35,887 nucleotides of DNA from Planctomycetia bacterium (GCA_026401075.1 JAPLNQ010000101.1:1-35887); one strand, 5' to 3'. Counted from the first letter of the stretch, positions 16,613 to 26,335 are shown. Notes: generated from the sequence alone by a model not told the origin. Numbers and translations: made by a program.

Positions 16613-17596
16613 TCACGAGGCGTTGGCCAGACGCAGCGTGTCGTCGAACGATCGTAGACCGGCGGTGGCGCCCAGACCCGTCACGCAGCAGGCAGCCGTG
16701 GCGGCGCCGAGCAGGCCAGCCTCGCGGAGTGGCATGCCTCGGAGGACTCCCGTGAGCAGACCGGCGAGGAACGAGTCGCCCGCGCCGGTCGTGTCGACGA
16801 CCGGACCAGGGGCGGCTACGCACGGAATATCGAAGACTTCGCCGACCGCGGGGCTCAGGAGCGTGCCCTGCGTGCCAAGTTTTACGCCGACGATACCCCC
16901 CGCTCCATGCCGTCGGTAGCAGTCGATGATCTCCTTCGGGTCGGAGAGCCCGGTCTGGTGGACGGCTTCGTCGAGGCTGGGCACATAGATGTCGACGTGT
17001 GGCAGGGCTGGCGCAAGTTGCGCGAGTGTGCCTCCGGAGCTACCGGTTTCGAGCGTGACGCGGCAGCCTGTCGCCTTGATGGTCGCGAGGGCGTCGGCCA
17101 GCACCGGCTCGAGGGAAGGCAAGAGTCCGAAATAGCCGACGAGCGCCATGCGGCTGTTGCCGAAGTGCGCAGCCTGCCGCTTGATGAAGGTGAGATCGAT
17201 GGCGTGCGGCGCGCCGACGTGATGGGCGAAGCTGCGTTCGCCGCTCGGATCGATCAGCACGGCGGTCGTGCTGGTGGCGAGCGTGGCGTGCGGTTCGAGC
17301 GCCGCGGTGTCGATCCCCTCGGCCGTGAGCCGCGATCGGACGACGCTACCCCAGAGATCGTCGCCCACCAGGCTCGACGCCGCCACGCGAAGTCCGAGCC
17401 GCTGCATGGCGGTGCCAGAGTTGCAGACGATGCCGCCGGTGGTCACCTCGATTGGCTCGACGTGAAATAGCCGGCCGGCACCGACCGGCTGCGTGAGCGG
17501 CACCGGTCGAACGAGGATGTCTGCCACGCAGGTACCGCAGACGATGCAATCGATCGCGTTGCCGTGTGACGAATCGCCGTGGGGTCTGCCGCTCAT
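16613..17596 (-). CDS. PfkB-family carbohydrate kinase
   Basis: This is a 327-residue protein of usual length. PfkB signatures are visible: TTGGIVCNSGTAMQRLG (substrate-side Gly-Gly and Asn), the GDDLWG loop, the acceptor-phosphate strand VVDTTGAGDSF with the catalytic Asp, and the following helix FLAGLLTG. It phosphorylates a sugar or nucleoside with ATP in the cytoplasm; ribokinase, fructokinase and related activities cannot be separated by reading. The N-terminal MSGRPHGDSSHG is short and polar, and the kinase proper begins at AIDCIVCGTCVADI. A TACAAT -10 candidate lies about 90 nt upstream. It is convergent with the EEP gene, and downstream of the LEPR-type gene on the same strand with a 148-nt gap. 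Confidence 0.85.
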   Translation of the reverse strand: MSGRPHGDSSHGNAIDCIVCGTCVADILVRPVPLTQPVGAGRLFHVEPIEVTTGGIVCNSGTAMQRLGLRVAASSLVGDDLWGSVVRSRLTAEGIDTAALEPHATLATSTTAVLIDPSGERSFAHHVGAPHAIDLTFIKRQAAHFGNSRMALVGYFGLLPSLEPVLADALATIKATGCRVTLETGSSGGTLAQLAPALPHVDIYVPSLDEAVHQTGLSDPKEIIDCYRRHGAGGIVGVKLGTQGTLLSPAVGEVFDIPCVAAPGPVVDTTGAGDSFLAGLLTGVLRGMPLREAGLLGAATAACCVTGLGATAGLRSFDDTLRLANAS

Positions 17597-17684
17597 GCCA
17601 ACGCCTTACCCGTCGAGTGGAGTCGCGTGGCGTTGCTGCTGGGAACGTTCTCCGGCACGCATCGCCACGCATCGGATGGGATCG

Positions 17685-17690
17685 ATTGTA
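17685..17690 (-). promoter_or_regulatory. Candidate -10 element for the PfkB gene, with upstream A-tract
   Basis: On the minus strand, GGGCTACAATCG carries TACAAT about 90 nt before ATG 17596. CTGAAAAAACATAA (17724-17737, minus) lies 34-47 nt upstream of it, in UP-element position. A near-identical tract precedes the PSD1 gene. Confidence 0.4.
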
Positions 17691-17744
17691 GCCCGTGCCC
17701 ATCGACGGCCTGGGGCCCAATCCTTATGTTTTTTCAGCCCCGGC

Positions 17745-20700
17745 TTACATGATGGGCGGGCGGACCGCAGATCGGCGACTTGGAGCCGTCGGTACGAGCG
17801 AGAACAGCTCGGGAGCCGGCATCACGGGGAGCGATCGCGACGAGGCAGCCGAACTTGTCGTGACGAGCCGAAACGCGAGGGCACGGCTGGCTGTGGAGAC
17901 GTTGCCCGCCACGTCGATCTGTCTGACACGGACCACATTCCGGCCCTCGGTGGGCGTGTAGTCGGTGCTCCATTGACTCCATCCGGCACGTTCTTCGAAC
18001 GAATACTCGACCATCGCGGTCCTCTCCACCCGTCGCACCGACAGGGAGGGGTCGCGGGTCACGATGGCATAGAGGTTGATGCCGGCCAGGCGGGCAGGCA
18101 TCACCTGCGGCGCCACCGGCCGCGAGCGATCGAGTGTGAAGCTGAATGTGGTGGTGGGCGAGATATTGTTGGCCGCATCGATCTGGCGGACATGCACGAT
18201 GTTGCGACCGGCCTTGGACTGGAAGACAGGGTTCCACCGCAGCCCGCCATTCGTTGAATACTGAGTCCTCGCCCCGGGTTCCGATGCGACCACCAGCCGC
18301 CCGTCGCTCGTGATGCGATCGCTGGCGCTGAGCCCCGTGTCGCGGACGAGGGCAACCTGCGGAGCCTTCGGCGGGATCACGTCGGCCGTGCCCGGATACG
18401 TCGCGATGTTCCATGCCGAGCAGATCTGCTTGAGGCTGTAGAGGCCGTAGTTGGCCAGCGGCACGCCACGGCCTTCGTTGCCGTCGACAAAGATCGCGGT
18501 GGTGGGATCGGTCGAGCCGAGCAGGCCGGAGGCCTTCGTCATGAACGAAAGGAAGTCGGGCAGTTGCCAGTAGCCGAAGAACGGCAGGTCCTGCCCCTTC
18601 TCGGCGCTGAACATGAACGTGATCCGATTTTCGAGGCCGGCCGGCACGTTGGGCGCCTGCCAGTCCATGGTGAGCTCCGTAAACTTCCAGCCGCTCGCGG
18701 TTGTGACGTCGATCGCCGGCCCCGTCACCGAGAGCGACGTGCCCGACGGCACAGTGTCCTGCACCTTCCAGTACGGCGCCGTGGCAGGCAGAAGGTCGCC
18801 CGTCTCCGTGACGGATGTGATCGCGGAGTATTGCTGGAGTTCGTCGAAATTCGTGCCGCTGCCGCTCATCGTCAGGTTGCCGCTGGTGCCCGACACCATG
18901 ATCGTCCCCTGCCCCGCGGCATAGGGCCAGTCGAGCAGGCTCCGCTGAAAATCGGTCGCCGCGTCGGCCGGCGATCGGGGCGTGGGTGTCTTGCCGTCGG
19001 TGGCCCCGTTGTCGGTCATCCAGCGAAAGTAGGAGCCGGCCGAGGGGTGGTCGGGCGGAGTCGGCTTATTCGGAGGAGTCGGCGGCGGTGCATTGCCAAC
19101 GTAGGCCTCCATGTAGGCCATCGACAGGATCGGCTCAGACACGCCCGGCCTCCACGACGGATACCCCTGGGCGTCGAGGTACGGTTTGATCGGCGTGTAG
19201 GGAACGAGGCCGGCGAGGTCGCCCGTCGCTGGAAAAGTCGCTGTATTCATCTTGGCGAGCGTGTGCGAGTCGACCTCGAGGGCCATGCCGACCCCGAGCG
19301 ACTTCGTCACGGGTGACTGCCGTTTGGCCCAATCGAGCCAGCACGCGACATTCTGGTAGGCCACCGATCCGATGTTGGGGCCTGCCGAGCCCTTCGTCAG
19401 TTCCGGGTCGATCGTGATGCTGGTGATCACACCCTGCGGCACCTCTGCATTGGCGAGCAGTGTGGAGAACCAGCTGAGCGCGCGGGGCAGGTTGGCCCAG
19501 TCGGCTGGCAGCTCGATCGAGGCAGGCTGGCCTGAGAGGAGCGGGGTCCAGCCCGTGTCGGCCGCGCCGCTGGCGGAGGCCGGAAAGCTGGATCGGTCGA
19601 TGAGAATCTCGAGCGGAACTTTCTTGGCCCCCGACAGCTTGGCGAACTGCGTGAGGAAGCCGACGAAGTTGGTCGTTTTTGTGCCAACGACCGCCGTTGC
19701 CGTCGGGTCGTAGAAGCTGTTCTTCAAAACATCTGGATCGGTGACGTAGAGCACGAGCTTCGAGGGCGGGTGGTCGGCGAGGTAGCCGAGCAGCCAGTTG
19801 TGGTAGCCGGCCAGGGACACGGCATCGGTCGCGCACTCGCGATAGTCCCACATCACGAACCGCCAGTCGTCGAAGGAGGCGGGGGCGGCAGTGACCGAAT
19901 GGGATGCGGTATTGACCCAGGTGGCGGGCAGCAGCTGGTACTGGAAGACGCAGATATTCGGCTGCACCGTCGCATTCCAGAAGGGCACGAACTCCTTCGT
20001 GAAGGTCTGGCAGAAGTCGACGAAGTCATCCACGCCGGCACCGGGGCCGCCCGCAGGGGCGTCCCAGGTGCCGAAGGCGTCGATCAGCGAGCCGCCCACA
20101 CCGAGCTTCTCGCAGCTGAACATCAGGTAGGTCCGCGACAGATCGGTTGGCATGTTGCCCGACGTGTGCGTGCCGACGAGGTAGCCGAAGGTGCTGGCGG
20201 GATCATCGACCGACGGCGTGCCCAGCACTTCCTGCACCGGATCGGCCGCATTGCGGGCGCGCGTGTAGATCGTGTCGGGGGCCGCGGGCGAGGGATTCGG
20301 GACGCTTGCAGTTGACGCGTAGGCATCGACATAGGTCGTGCCAGCGCCCACCTGCTTGTACATGTTGTAGAGCTCGCAGTAGGCCGCATCGAGGAGGCGG
20401 GTGTCGGGGTCGCCGACCGTCCAGGTTGCCATCTGCGCGAGATTGGTGAAGCCGTGTGAGAAGCCGCTGCCGACGAAGCCGGGGTCGGCATGCATCGTCG
20501 GCCAGAGCGTCTTCTGGTAGTCGCGGATGGCCTGCAGCGTCTGCGGATCGGCGGAAATCTGGCTCGACTCCGCTTCGATCGTCACCTCGCTGATCAGCAG
20601 CCTCGACCCGTTGGCCGTCAGCACGTCGTTGGCATGGTCGGCCCAGTAGTAGGCCTTCTCCCATTTGTTGTCGTCGGTGAACGTGCCCCCGGTCGGGTTC

Positions 20701-21098
20701 CATGTCCAGGTCTGGCCGCCTGTGAAATCGGGGATGATGGCCACCTGTCCGGTGAAGCCGCGCTGGCTCAGCTGCAGGATCGAGGCGATCAGCCGCGACT
20801 GGGCGGTGAGTTGGAAGTTCGCGCTGATCGAGGTGTCGGATGACTCAGGATCGGCCAGCCGAAGCAGCAGCTTGTTGGACTCGAGCGGCTGGACGCTCGT
20901 GGCGTAGTCGACGATGCCCTGGTAGAAGGTGTCGTCACCGTTGTCGCCCTCGATCCACATGGCCACCGGGAGGCCGGCCGCGTCGAATGCGTGGCGCTGT
21001 TCGAGTGGCTCGATCGCTGGGGTGACCCCGGAGCGGCGTCGTGTGCGTTTCGTGCCGGCCGCAGGCCGGGAGGATCGATCAGAGGGGGCTTGCTTCAT
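17745..21098 (-). CDS. Large exported protein with LEPR-like N-terminus and C-terminal Ig-like repeats; function unknown
   Basis: This is a 1117-residue protein. The N-terminus has basic residues and then IEPLEQRHAFDAAG, a variant of the LEPR-xLL-type export motif of planctomycete surface proteins. The middle (about residues 45-880) contains tryptophan- and acid-rich stretches such as MWIEGDNGDDTFYQGIVDY and a Pro-rich linker (NAPPPTPPNKPTPP, about residue 670), with no recognised catalytic domain. Two Ig-like modules (about 900-985 and 990-1085) share GRNIVHVRQIDAANNIS and GRNVVRVRQIDVAGNVS, separated by VAPQVMPAR. A secreted surface or attachment protein is inferred. ATG 21098 has TAACAT 7 nt upstream (GTAACATC), consistent with a leaderless transcript. 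It is divergent from the CxxCH gene. Confidence 0.6.
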   Translation of the reverse strand: MKQAPSDRSSRPAAGTKRTRRRSGVTPAIEPLEQRHAFDAAGLPVAMWIEGDNGDDTFYQGIVDYATSVQPLESNKLLLRLADPESSDTSISANFQLTAQSRLIASILQLSQRGFTGQVAIIPDFTGGQTWTWNPTGGTFTDDNKWEKAYYWADHANDVLTANGSRLLISEVTIEAESSQISADPQTLQAIRDYQKTLWPTMHADPGFVGSGFSHGFTNLAQMATWTVGDPDTRLLDAAYCELYNMYKQVGAGTTYVDAYASTASVPNPSPAAPDTIYTRARNAADPVQEVLGTPSVDDPASTFGYLVGTHTSGNMPTDLSRTYLMFSCEKLGVGGSLIDAFGTWDAPAGGPGAGVDDFVDFCQTFTKEFVPFWNATVQPNICVFQYQLLPATWVNTASHSVTAAPASFDDWRFVMWDYRECATDAVSLAGYHNWLLGYLADHPPSKLVLYVTDPDVLKNSFYDPTATAVVGTKTTNFVGFLTQFAKLSGAKKVPLEILIDRSSFPASASGAADTGWTPLLSGQPASIELPADWANLPRALSWFSTLLANAEVPQGVITSITIDPELTKGSAGPNIGSVAYQNVACWLDWAKRQSPVTKSLGVGMALEVDSHTLAKMNTATFPATGDLAGLVPYTPIKPYLDAQGYPSWRPGVSEPILSMAYMEAYVGNAPPPTPPNKPTPPDHPSAGSYFRWMTDNGATDGKTPTPRSPADAATDFQRSLLDWPYAAGQGTIMVSGTSGNLTMSGSGTNFDELQQYSAITSVTETGDLLPATAPYWKVQDTVPSGTSLSVTGPAIDVTTASGWKFTELTMDWQAPNVPAGLENRITFMFSAEKGQDLPFFGYWQLPDFLSFMTKASGLLGSTDPTTAIFVDGNEGRGVPLANYGLYSLKQICSAWNIATYPGTADVIPPKAPQVALVRDTGLSASDRITSDGRLVVASEPGARTQYSTNGGLRWNPVFQSKAGRNIVHVRQIDAANNISPTTTFSFTLDRSRPVAPQVMPARLAGINLYAIVTRDPSLSVRRVERTAMVEYSFEERAGWSQWSTDYTPTEGRNVVRVRQIDVAGNVSTASRALAFRLVTTSSAASSRSLPVMPAPELFSLVPTAPSRRSAVRPPIM
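17915..18400 (-). repeat. Two tandem Ig-like coding repeats in the LEPR-type protein
   Basis: The two modules share the strand GRN-V-VRQID-A-N-S near residues 969 and 1056, each closing a beta-sandwich of about 85 residues. This is ordinary domain duplication inside the gene. Confidence 0.55.
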
Positions 21099-21105
21099 GG
21101 ACTCG

Positions 21106-21111
21106 ATGTTA
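21106..21111 (-). promoter_or_regulatory. Candidate -10 for the LEPR-type gene (leaderless)
   Basis: Minus-strand GTAACATCGAGTCC reaches ATG 21098 after 7 nt, the same arrangement as leuB. The -35 is poor. Confidence 0.35.
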
Positions 21112-21239
21112 CCTTGACCGGTGCAAAAAGCGATTTCTGGGTGAAAGATCGCGGTTTTCCTTGCTTGCGCTGCGGGCTTGGATGGAGCACTTCAAACGTC
21201 ATAAAGAACAGTCAACTCCAACGTTCTCGGAGTAGTAAC

Positions 21240-21245
21240 TATGAT
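21240..21245 (+). promoter_or_regulatory. Candidate -10 for the CxxCH gene
   Basis: CTATGATGGAAG contains TATGAT at 21240-21245, about 61 nt before ATG 21307. It overlaps the ORF-track start at 21241 and so argues against that start. Confidence 0.4.
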
Positions 21246-21306
21246 GGAAGTGAAGCACGCTGATGCCTCGGCGAGCAGGCTCCAGGAAGAGAAACGAGGG
21301 CGATGT

Positions 21307-24300
21307 ATGGCCATGGTGTTCAGTCGGTTTCGGGAAATCTGTGTGGGCGTCGTCCTCGTCGCTGCCGTCGCGTTGCCCGCGGTTGCGGTGCCCACGAGTG
21401 ATGCGGCGCCTGCCCCCAAGCCGCCCGTCGTCGCGGCCCGCTCGGATGAGCCGATGAAGGCCAGCGCGGCCTTCGGCATGCCCGCTGGCATGACGGTAAC
21501 GCTCTTTGCCGCTGAGCCCGATGTGGCGAACCCCGTCGCCTTCGCCATCGATGAGCAGGGGCGGGTCTTTGTCTGCGAGACTTTCCGGCAGAGTCGCGGT
21601 GTGAGCGACAACCGGGGACATACGAGCGAGTGGGTCGATGCCGATCTCGCCTCACAGTCGGTCGAGGACCGGCAGGCCTATCACCGTCGACTGCTCGGCG
21701 ACAAGGCCCGCGAGTGGGAGATCCACGATGATCGCCTGCGGCTGCTCGTCGATACCAACCGCGACGGCGTGGCCGACATGGCGACCGTCTTTGCGGATGG
21801 CTTCAACGGGCTTATCGAGGGGACGGCGGCCGGCGTCCTTGCCCGCCGCGGCGACGTGTTTCTCACGTGCATCCCGAGCCTCTACCGGCTGCGTGATCTC
21901 GATGGCGATGGCCGTGCCGATGCCACGCCGGCCGAGCGGGCCGTGCTCTCGACGGGCTATGGAGCTCGCGTGGCGTTTCGTGGCCACGACATGCACGGGC
22001 TCGTGCTCGGCCCCGATGGTCGGCTCTATTTCACGATCGGCGACCGCGGCTACAAGGTCGAATACAAGGACGACAAGGGCGAGGCCCACGTGGCCCATGA
22101 TCCGAGCAGCGGCGCGGTCTTTCGCTGCGAGCCGGATGGCTCCGGCCTCGAGGTGTTTGCAACGGGGCTCCGCAATCCGCAGGAGATCGCCTTCGACGAT
22201 CTCGGCAACCTCTTCACGGTCGACAACAACTCCGACGCGGGCGACAAGGCAAGGCTGGTGCACGTCATGCCCGGCAGCGACTCCGGCTGGAACATGGCCT
22301 TTCAGTATCTCGGCGACCGCGGGCCGTGGCATCGTGAGAAGATTTGGCATCTTGCTAACGCTTCACAGCCTGCGGGCCTCGTGCCGCCACTGGCACACAT
22401 CGGTGCTGGCCCGTCGGGCTTTGCCGCCTATCCCGGCAGCGGTCTGCCGGCCCACTTCGATGGACGCTTCCTCCTGGCCGATTTTCGTGGCGGCCCTGCC
22501 GGTAGTTCGGTGCGAAGCTTCCGCCTGCGGCCGAAGGGGGCGAGCTTCGAGCCCTTCGACGAGGAGGAGACGTTCAAGAACGTGCTCGCGACCGATGTCG
22601 AGTTTGGCCCGGACGGGGCCGTCTGGGTGAGCGACTGGGTGCAGGGCTGGAACGGTGAGGGCAAGGGCCGTATCTGGCGTTTTACGCCCAGCGAGCCAAA
22701 GACGACGGATGATGGCGACGTGGCGGCGCTGCTGGCGGGCGATTGGTCTGCACTGGCATCGCCGAGACTCGCGCAGTTGTTGGGCCATACCGATCGGCGG
22801 CTCAGGTGTGAGGCGCAGTGGGAACTGGCCCGTCGCGGAGAGGCAACACCTTTCGAGGCGATCGTTGCAGATCAATCGCAGCCGCTGCTGGCACGCGTGC
22901 ATGCCCTCACAGGAATCTGCCAGATCGCCCGCCGGATGTCCCGCGGGAACGGTGATGGCTCGGCAGCACAGAAGTTGCTGGCGGTGATCGCCGCCGCAGT
23001 CGCCGATCCAGCCTGGGAGATCCGCTCTGTGGCAGCGCGAAACCTGGGCGAGGCATGGGCCGGCCGAGTGGATACTGCTGACGGTGGAATAGCCTCAAGC
23101 TTGCAGGCGTCTCGTGCTGCGTTGCTCGACCGGCTTGCCGACGACAACCTCCAGGTGCGGGCCGCGGCGGCCATCGCACTCGGGCAGTTGGGCACCGGTT
23201 CTGATCTGGTGGTGCAGGCGCTTGTCGCCATGGCGGAGCGTGATGTCCAAGGCGACCATGTCGACCCGCACCTCCGTCATGCGATCGTGATGGGCTTCGC
23301 AGGAGCCGTCGATGCACCGGCGCGGGCGGTGTTCGTCGAGCATGCCTCGACGGCTGTGCGGCTCGTCGACTGCCTTGCCATGCGACGGTGCCGCGATAGC
23401 CAAGTCGCGAGGTTTCTCGCTGACAGCGACCCGCGGATCGTGCTGGAGGCGGCGCGGGCCATTCATGATCTCCCGATGACGAATCTCCTGCCGGCGCTGG
23501 CGGCATGTGCGACCTATCAGCCGCCGCAGGGCAAGGTGGACGACGCGTTGGTGCGACGCGTGATTTCCGCCGCCGAAAAGTCGGGCACACCGGAGGCGGC
23601 GCGGCTGCTCACTGTCGTGGCCGCGCGGAGCGATCTGCCCACTGACCGTCGAGTGGAGGCGATCGACGCCCTGCGGGTCTGGGCGAAGCCGCCACAGAGA
23701 AACCGGGTCAATGGCGTGTGGCAGTTTCACTCGGCTTCACGTGATCCAGTCGTGGCTCGCGTGGCGCTCGAGGCCGCCCTGCCGGAGTTACTTGGATCGA
23801 GGCTTGACGAGCCGCTGCGGTTCGCTGTGCTCCAGGCGGCGACCGAACTGGGGATCACGTCGACGGGTTCGATGCTCGTGAACTGGTGCTACGACACGAC
23901 ATGCTCGCCGGCCTCGCGGGCGAAGGCGCTCGGCAGCCTGCTGGCGTCGAAACCAGCGGCTGCGGTCGAGGTGTCAGAAAAACTCCGCGATGACCCGCAG
24001 CCGGCGGTGCGAATGGCGGCGCGACGCGTCCGTGCGACACATCTTCCGGCGGAGCAGGTCGTGCCCGAACTGGAAGCGGCGGTCAGCTCGGCGGATCTTG
24101 CCGAGCGGCAGGCGGCCGTCAGCCTGCTGGCCGAAATGGATGCTCCGGCGTGTGTTGAAGCGGTGAAGACTCTGACGGCGAAGCTCGATGCGGGCTCGCT
24201 CGATCCGACGATCCATCTTGAGGTTCGCGAGGCCGCGCAGAAGCGGTTGGGCCGCGAGGTCGCCGCAGCGCCGGCATCCGGGAGCAGCGAGGATATGGTC

Positions 24301-24759
24301 GCCGCCTGGAGCGACACGCTCGAAGGCGGCGATGTTGCGCGTGGCCGCGACCTCTTCTTCACGAAGGGTGAGGTCTCTTGTGTGAGGTGCCATCACGCCG
24401 AGGGCAAGGGGGGCGATGTCGGGCCAAAGCTCGATGGCATCGCCGCCACAAAACAGCGGCCGTATCTACTCGAGAGCATCGTGGCCCCGAATGCAACGGT
24501 GGCCGAGGCCTATCGCACGACGGTCTTTCTCACCGATGAGGGCGTGACCGTTGCCGGAATCCTTGTGTCAGAGAATGCGGATACGGTGAAGCTCAAGCTG
24601 GCCGATGGCACGGTCAAAGACGTCAAGGTAGCATCGATCGACGAACGCACGAGCGGCCCCAGTTCGATGCCCGCCGACCTGGTCGGCAAACTCACCCGCC
24701 GGGAGCTCCGTGATTTGATCGCCTGGATGGCGAGCCTCACGAAGCCACCGAAGCCCTAG
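21307..24759 (+). CDS. PVC-type heme-binding CxxCH protein with propeller and HEAT repeats
   Basis: GAGGG 6 nt upstream supports ATG 21307, which gives an 1150-residue protein with a clear signal peptide (MAMVFSRFREICVGVVLVAA). After it comes the planctomycete/verrucomicrobial N-terminal propeller (AIDEQGRVFVCETFRQSRGV, LLVDTNRDGVADMATVFADG, VFATGLRNPQEIAFDD). A HEAT-like region follows (about residues 480-980). The C-terminal c-type heme motif is CVRCH with a KGGDVGPKLDGIA loop, followed by the GVTVAGILVSEN domain. This is the known architecture (TIGR02604 plus TIGR02603 type) of exported heme-binding proteins thought to act in periplasmic electron transfer or sugar oxidation; the substrate is unknown. 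It is convergent with the chromate transporter, 18 nt from its stop. Confidence 0.88.
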   Translation: MAMVFSRFREICVGVVLVAAVALPAVAVPTSDAAPAPKPPVVAARSDEPMKASAAFGMPAGMTVTLFAAEPDVANPVAFAIDEQGRVFVCETFRQSRGVSDNRGHTSEWVDADLASQSVEDRQAYHRRLLGDKAREWEIHDDRLRLLVDTNRDGVADMATVFADGFNGLIEGTAAGVLARRGDVFLTCIPSLYRLRDLDGDGRADATPAERAVLSTGYGARVAFRGHDMHGLVLGPDGRLYFTIGDRGYKVEYKDDKGEAHVAHDPSSGAVFRCEPDGSGLEVFATGLRNPQEIAFDDLGNLFTVDNNSDAGDKARLVHVMPGSDSGWNMAFQYLGDRGPWHREKIWHLANASQPAGLVPPLAHIGAGPSGFAAYPGSGLPAHFDGRFLLADFRGGPAGSSVRSFRLRPKGASFEPFDEEETFKNVLATDVEFGPDGAVWVSDWVQGWNGEGKGRIWRFTPSEPKTTDDGDVAALLAGDWSALASPRLAQLLGHTDRRLRCEAQWELARRGEATPFEAIVADQSQPLLARVHALTGICQIARRMSRGNGDGSAAQKLLAVIAAAVADPAWEIRSVAARNLGEAWAGRVDTADGGIASSLQASRAALLDRLADDNLQVRAAAAIALGQLGTGSDLVVQALVAMAERDVQGDHVDPHLRHAIVMGFAGAVDAPARAVFVEHASTAVRLVDCLAMRRCRDSQVARFLADSDPRIVLEAARAIHDLPMTNLLPALAACATYQPPQGKVDDALVRRVISAAEKSGTPEAARLLTVVAARSDLPTDRRVEAIDALRVWAKPPQRNRVNGVWQFHSASRDPVVARVALEAALPELLGSRLDEPLRFAVLQAATELGITSTGSMLVNWCYDTTCSPASRAKALGSLLASKPAAAVEVSEKLRDDPQPAVRMAARRVRATHLPAEQVVPELEAAVSSADLAERQAAVSLLAEMDAPACVEAVKTLTAKLDAGSLDPTIHLEVREAAQKRLGREVAAAPASGSSEDMVAAWSDTLEGGDVARGRDLFFTKGEVSCVRCHHAEGKGGDVGPKLDGIAATKQRPYLLESIVAPNATVAEAYRTTVFLTDEGVTVAGILVSENADTVKLKLADGTVKDVKVASIDERTSGPSSMPADLVGKLTRRELRDLIAWMASLTKPPKP

Positions 24760-24777
24760 CACGGAATCCAGCGGCGG

Positions 24778-26052
24778 TCAGAAAATTGCCTGAAGGAGTG
24801 CGCCGACCGCGGCGGCCGCTGCGACCACGACCGGCGTCGAGGCCCAGCCGCGGAGCAACGCCACGGCACTGACGATCGCCACGGCAATGGGCAGAAGCGA
24901 CAGTTGGCCTTCTGGCAGGAACGAGGCGAACGCGAGCTTGAGGCCCAGCAATACGATGGCCGCGACGACGGCTGCGCCGATCGCCGTCATCGCCCGGCCC
25001 AGACCCGACGTTGGCCGGATGCTCCGCACGAGCGGCGCTAGCGCAAAGACCATCGCGAACGAAGGGATGAACGCGAAGAGCGTGGCGATCGCGGCCCCCT
25101 CGAGGCCGGCTGCCGCGGCGCCGGCGGTATCGGTCTTCCAGCCGGCGAGAAACCCGATGAACGTGACGACGAGGATCAGCGGGCCCGGCGTGGCCTCCCC
25201 CATGGCGAGCGCATCGAACCGTTCGGCGGGCGCGAGCCAGCCGCGGGCGACCGACTCATCGAGCGCCCACGGCACGACCGCGTAGGCGCCACCCAGCGAG
25301 AGGAGCGTCGTCTCGGTGAAGAGCGCGGCGATGTCGGCGCCGCGTCCACCCGCCAGATGGAGCAGGCTGACAACGAGATAGGCTGCTCCCCAGATCGCGG
25401 TCCAGACAGCGGCGGTGATGACTGCGTGGTGGATCGGCGATCGGCCGCGTGCAGGTGCGGTGTCTGCAGGCTCTGCAGGCATGGCGGGCTCCGCACGGCC
25501 TGCGTGGGCATCCTTACCGCCCGCTCGAGGCGCGAGGTCGAACGGCAGCAGGAAGCCCACGATTCCCGCCACCAGCACCACGAGCGGAAAACTCGCGCCT
25601 GCGGCAAGCGCCGCCAAGGCGCCGATCGCGATCACGACTGCCGCCGGTGAGCGGAGCGATTTTCTTCCGATCCGCCAGGCGGCGAGCGAGACCAGTGCCA
25701 CGACCGCCGGCCGGGTGCCCGCGAACGCCGCCGCGACGAGCGGAAGGTGTTCCCCAGCGGCATGGAGCCAGGCGAGCGCCGTCACGAGCAGGGCGCCGGG
25801 AATCACGAAGAGCGTGCCGGCGAGTAGTCCACCGGCCACCCCGCCCTGCCGCCAGCCGGCGTAGGTGGCCAGCTGCTGGGCCTCCGGGCCCGGCAGGAGC
25901 ATGCACAGCCGCATGGCAGCGAGGAATTCTTCTTCGTCGAGCCACTTGTGGCGTTCCACCACCTCACGGTGCAGGATGGCGACCTGCCCCGCCGGGCCGC
26001 CAAAGCCCGTGGCACCGATCATGAGCCATGTCTTCCAGGCGCCGGGCTTCAT
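24778..26052 (-). CDS. chrA: Chromate transporter, two-domain
   Basis: This is a 424-residue inner-membrane protein with two ChrA domains. The first half has MIGATGFGGPAGQVAI, LPGPEAQQLATYAGWR and a run of hydrophobic helices. The second half has LLSLGGAYAVVPWALDE and GEATPGPLILVVTFIGFLAGW. It would export chromate (or take up sulfate-like anions) in long-chain ChrA style. The start at ATG 26052 (MKPGAWKTWLMIG) is chosen because the ORF-track N-terminus (26358) runs through the overlapping upstream gene in a different frame. It overlaps the upstream small gene by ATGA, so translation is probably coupled. It is convergent with the CxxCH gene. No chrB regulator is seen. Confidence 0.85.
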   Translation of the reverse strand: MKPGAWKTWLMIGATGFGGPAGQVAILHREVVERHKWLDEEEFLAAMRLCMLLPGPEAQQLATYAGWRQGGVAGGLLAGTLFVIPGALLVTALAWLHAAGEHLPLVAAAFAGTRPAVVALVSLAAWRIGRKSLRSPAAVVIAIGALAALAAGASFPLVVLVAGIVGFLLPFDLAPRAGGKDAHAGRAEPAMPAEPADTAPARGRSPIHHAVITAAVWTAIWGAAYLVVSLLHLAGGRGADIAALFTETTLLSLGGAYAVVPWALDESVARGWLAPAERFDALAMGEATPGPLILVVTFIGFLAGWKTDTAGAAAAGLEGAAIATLFAFIPSFAMVFALAPLVRSIRPTSGLGRAMTAIGAAVVAAIVLLGLKLAFASFLPEGQLSLLPIAVAIVSAVALLRGWASTPVVVAAAAAVGALLQAIF

Positions 26053-26276
26053 CCGGCCTTGCTCTGCGTCGGTGGCACCTCGAGCTCCGACATCAGAAGG
26101 AGATCGACGACGCTGTAACTGTCGTCGGGCTGGAACACGATCACGGTGCGGCCGGTCGGTGACACGGCCACGAAATCCGGATGTGCCACGGGAAAGACCC
26201 GCCCATCGACCATGTGAATGGTGAAGGCGCGAAATGGCTGCTGCCTGATGGTCGCGCGGAATTGCTCGATGGTCAT
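26049..26276 (-). CDS. Small conserved protein overlapping chrA
   Basis: This is a 75-residue protein from ATG 26276. It reads MTIEQFRATIRQQPFRAFTI, then HMVDGRVFPVAHPDFVAVSP, and ends in a negatively charged strand (FQPDDSYSVVDLLLMSELE). The pattern PFRxF-DGR-HPxFVA-SP-GR is that of a widespread small cytoplasmic family of unknown function. It ends ATGA over the chrA start, so it is co-translated with chrA. Its promoter TTGACA-N16-TATATC lies directly upstream. The ORF-track start (26354) is rejected because it lies in the leader upstream of this start. Confidence 0.65.
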   Translation of the reverse strand: MTIEQFRATIRQQPFRAFTIHMVDGRVFPVAHPDFVAVSPTGRTVIVFQPDDSYSVVDLLLMSELEVPPTQSKAG

Positions 26277-26335
26277 GACGTCGAATTCTCCACGGCGGGT
26301 TGATCCCAGTCGATGCACAGAACCTTGCCGAAAAA

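Noticed and set aside
17597-17744. Possible small gene in the gap
   Set aside because: Only the ORF-track shadow 17493-18257 covers it; the gap holds a -10 candidate and an A-tract.
22337-22355. AAGATTTGGCATCTT palindrome resembling form A
   Set aside because: It is inside the CxxCH CDS in normal sequence (REKIWHLANASQ), with no CGCCACGGGG tail, so coincidence is more likely.
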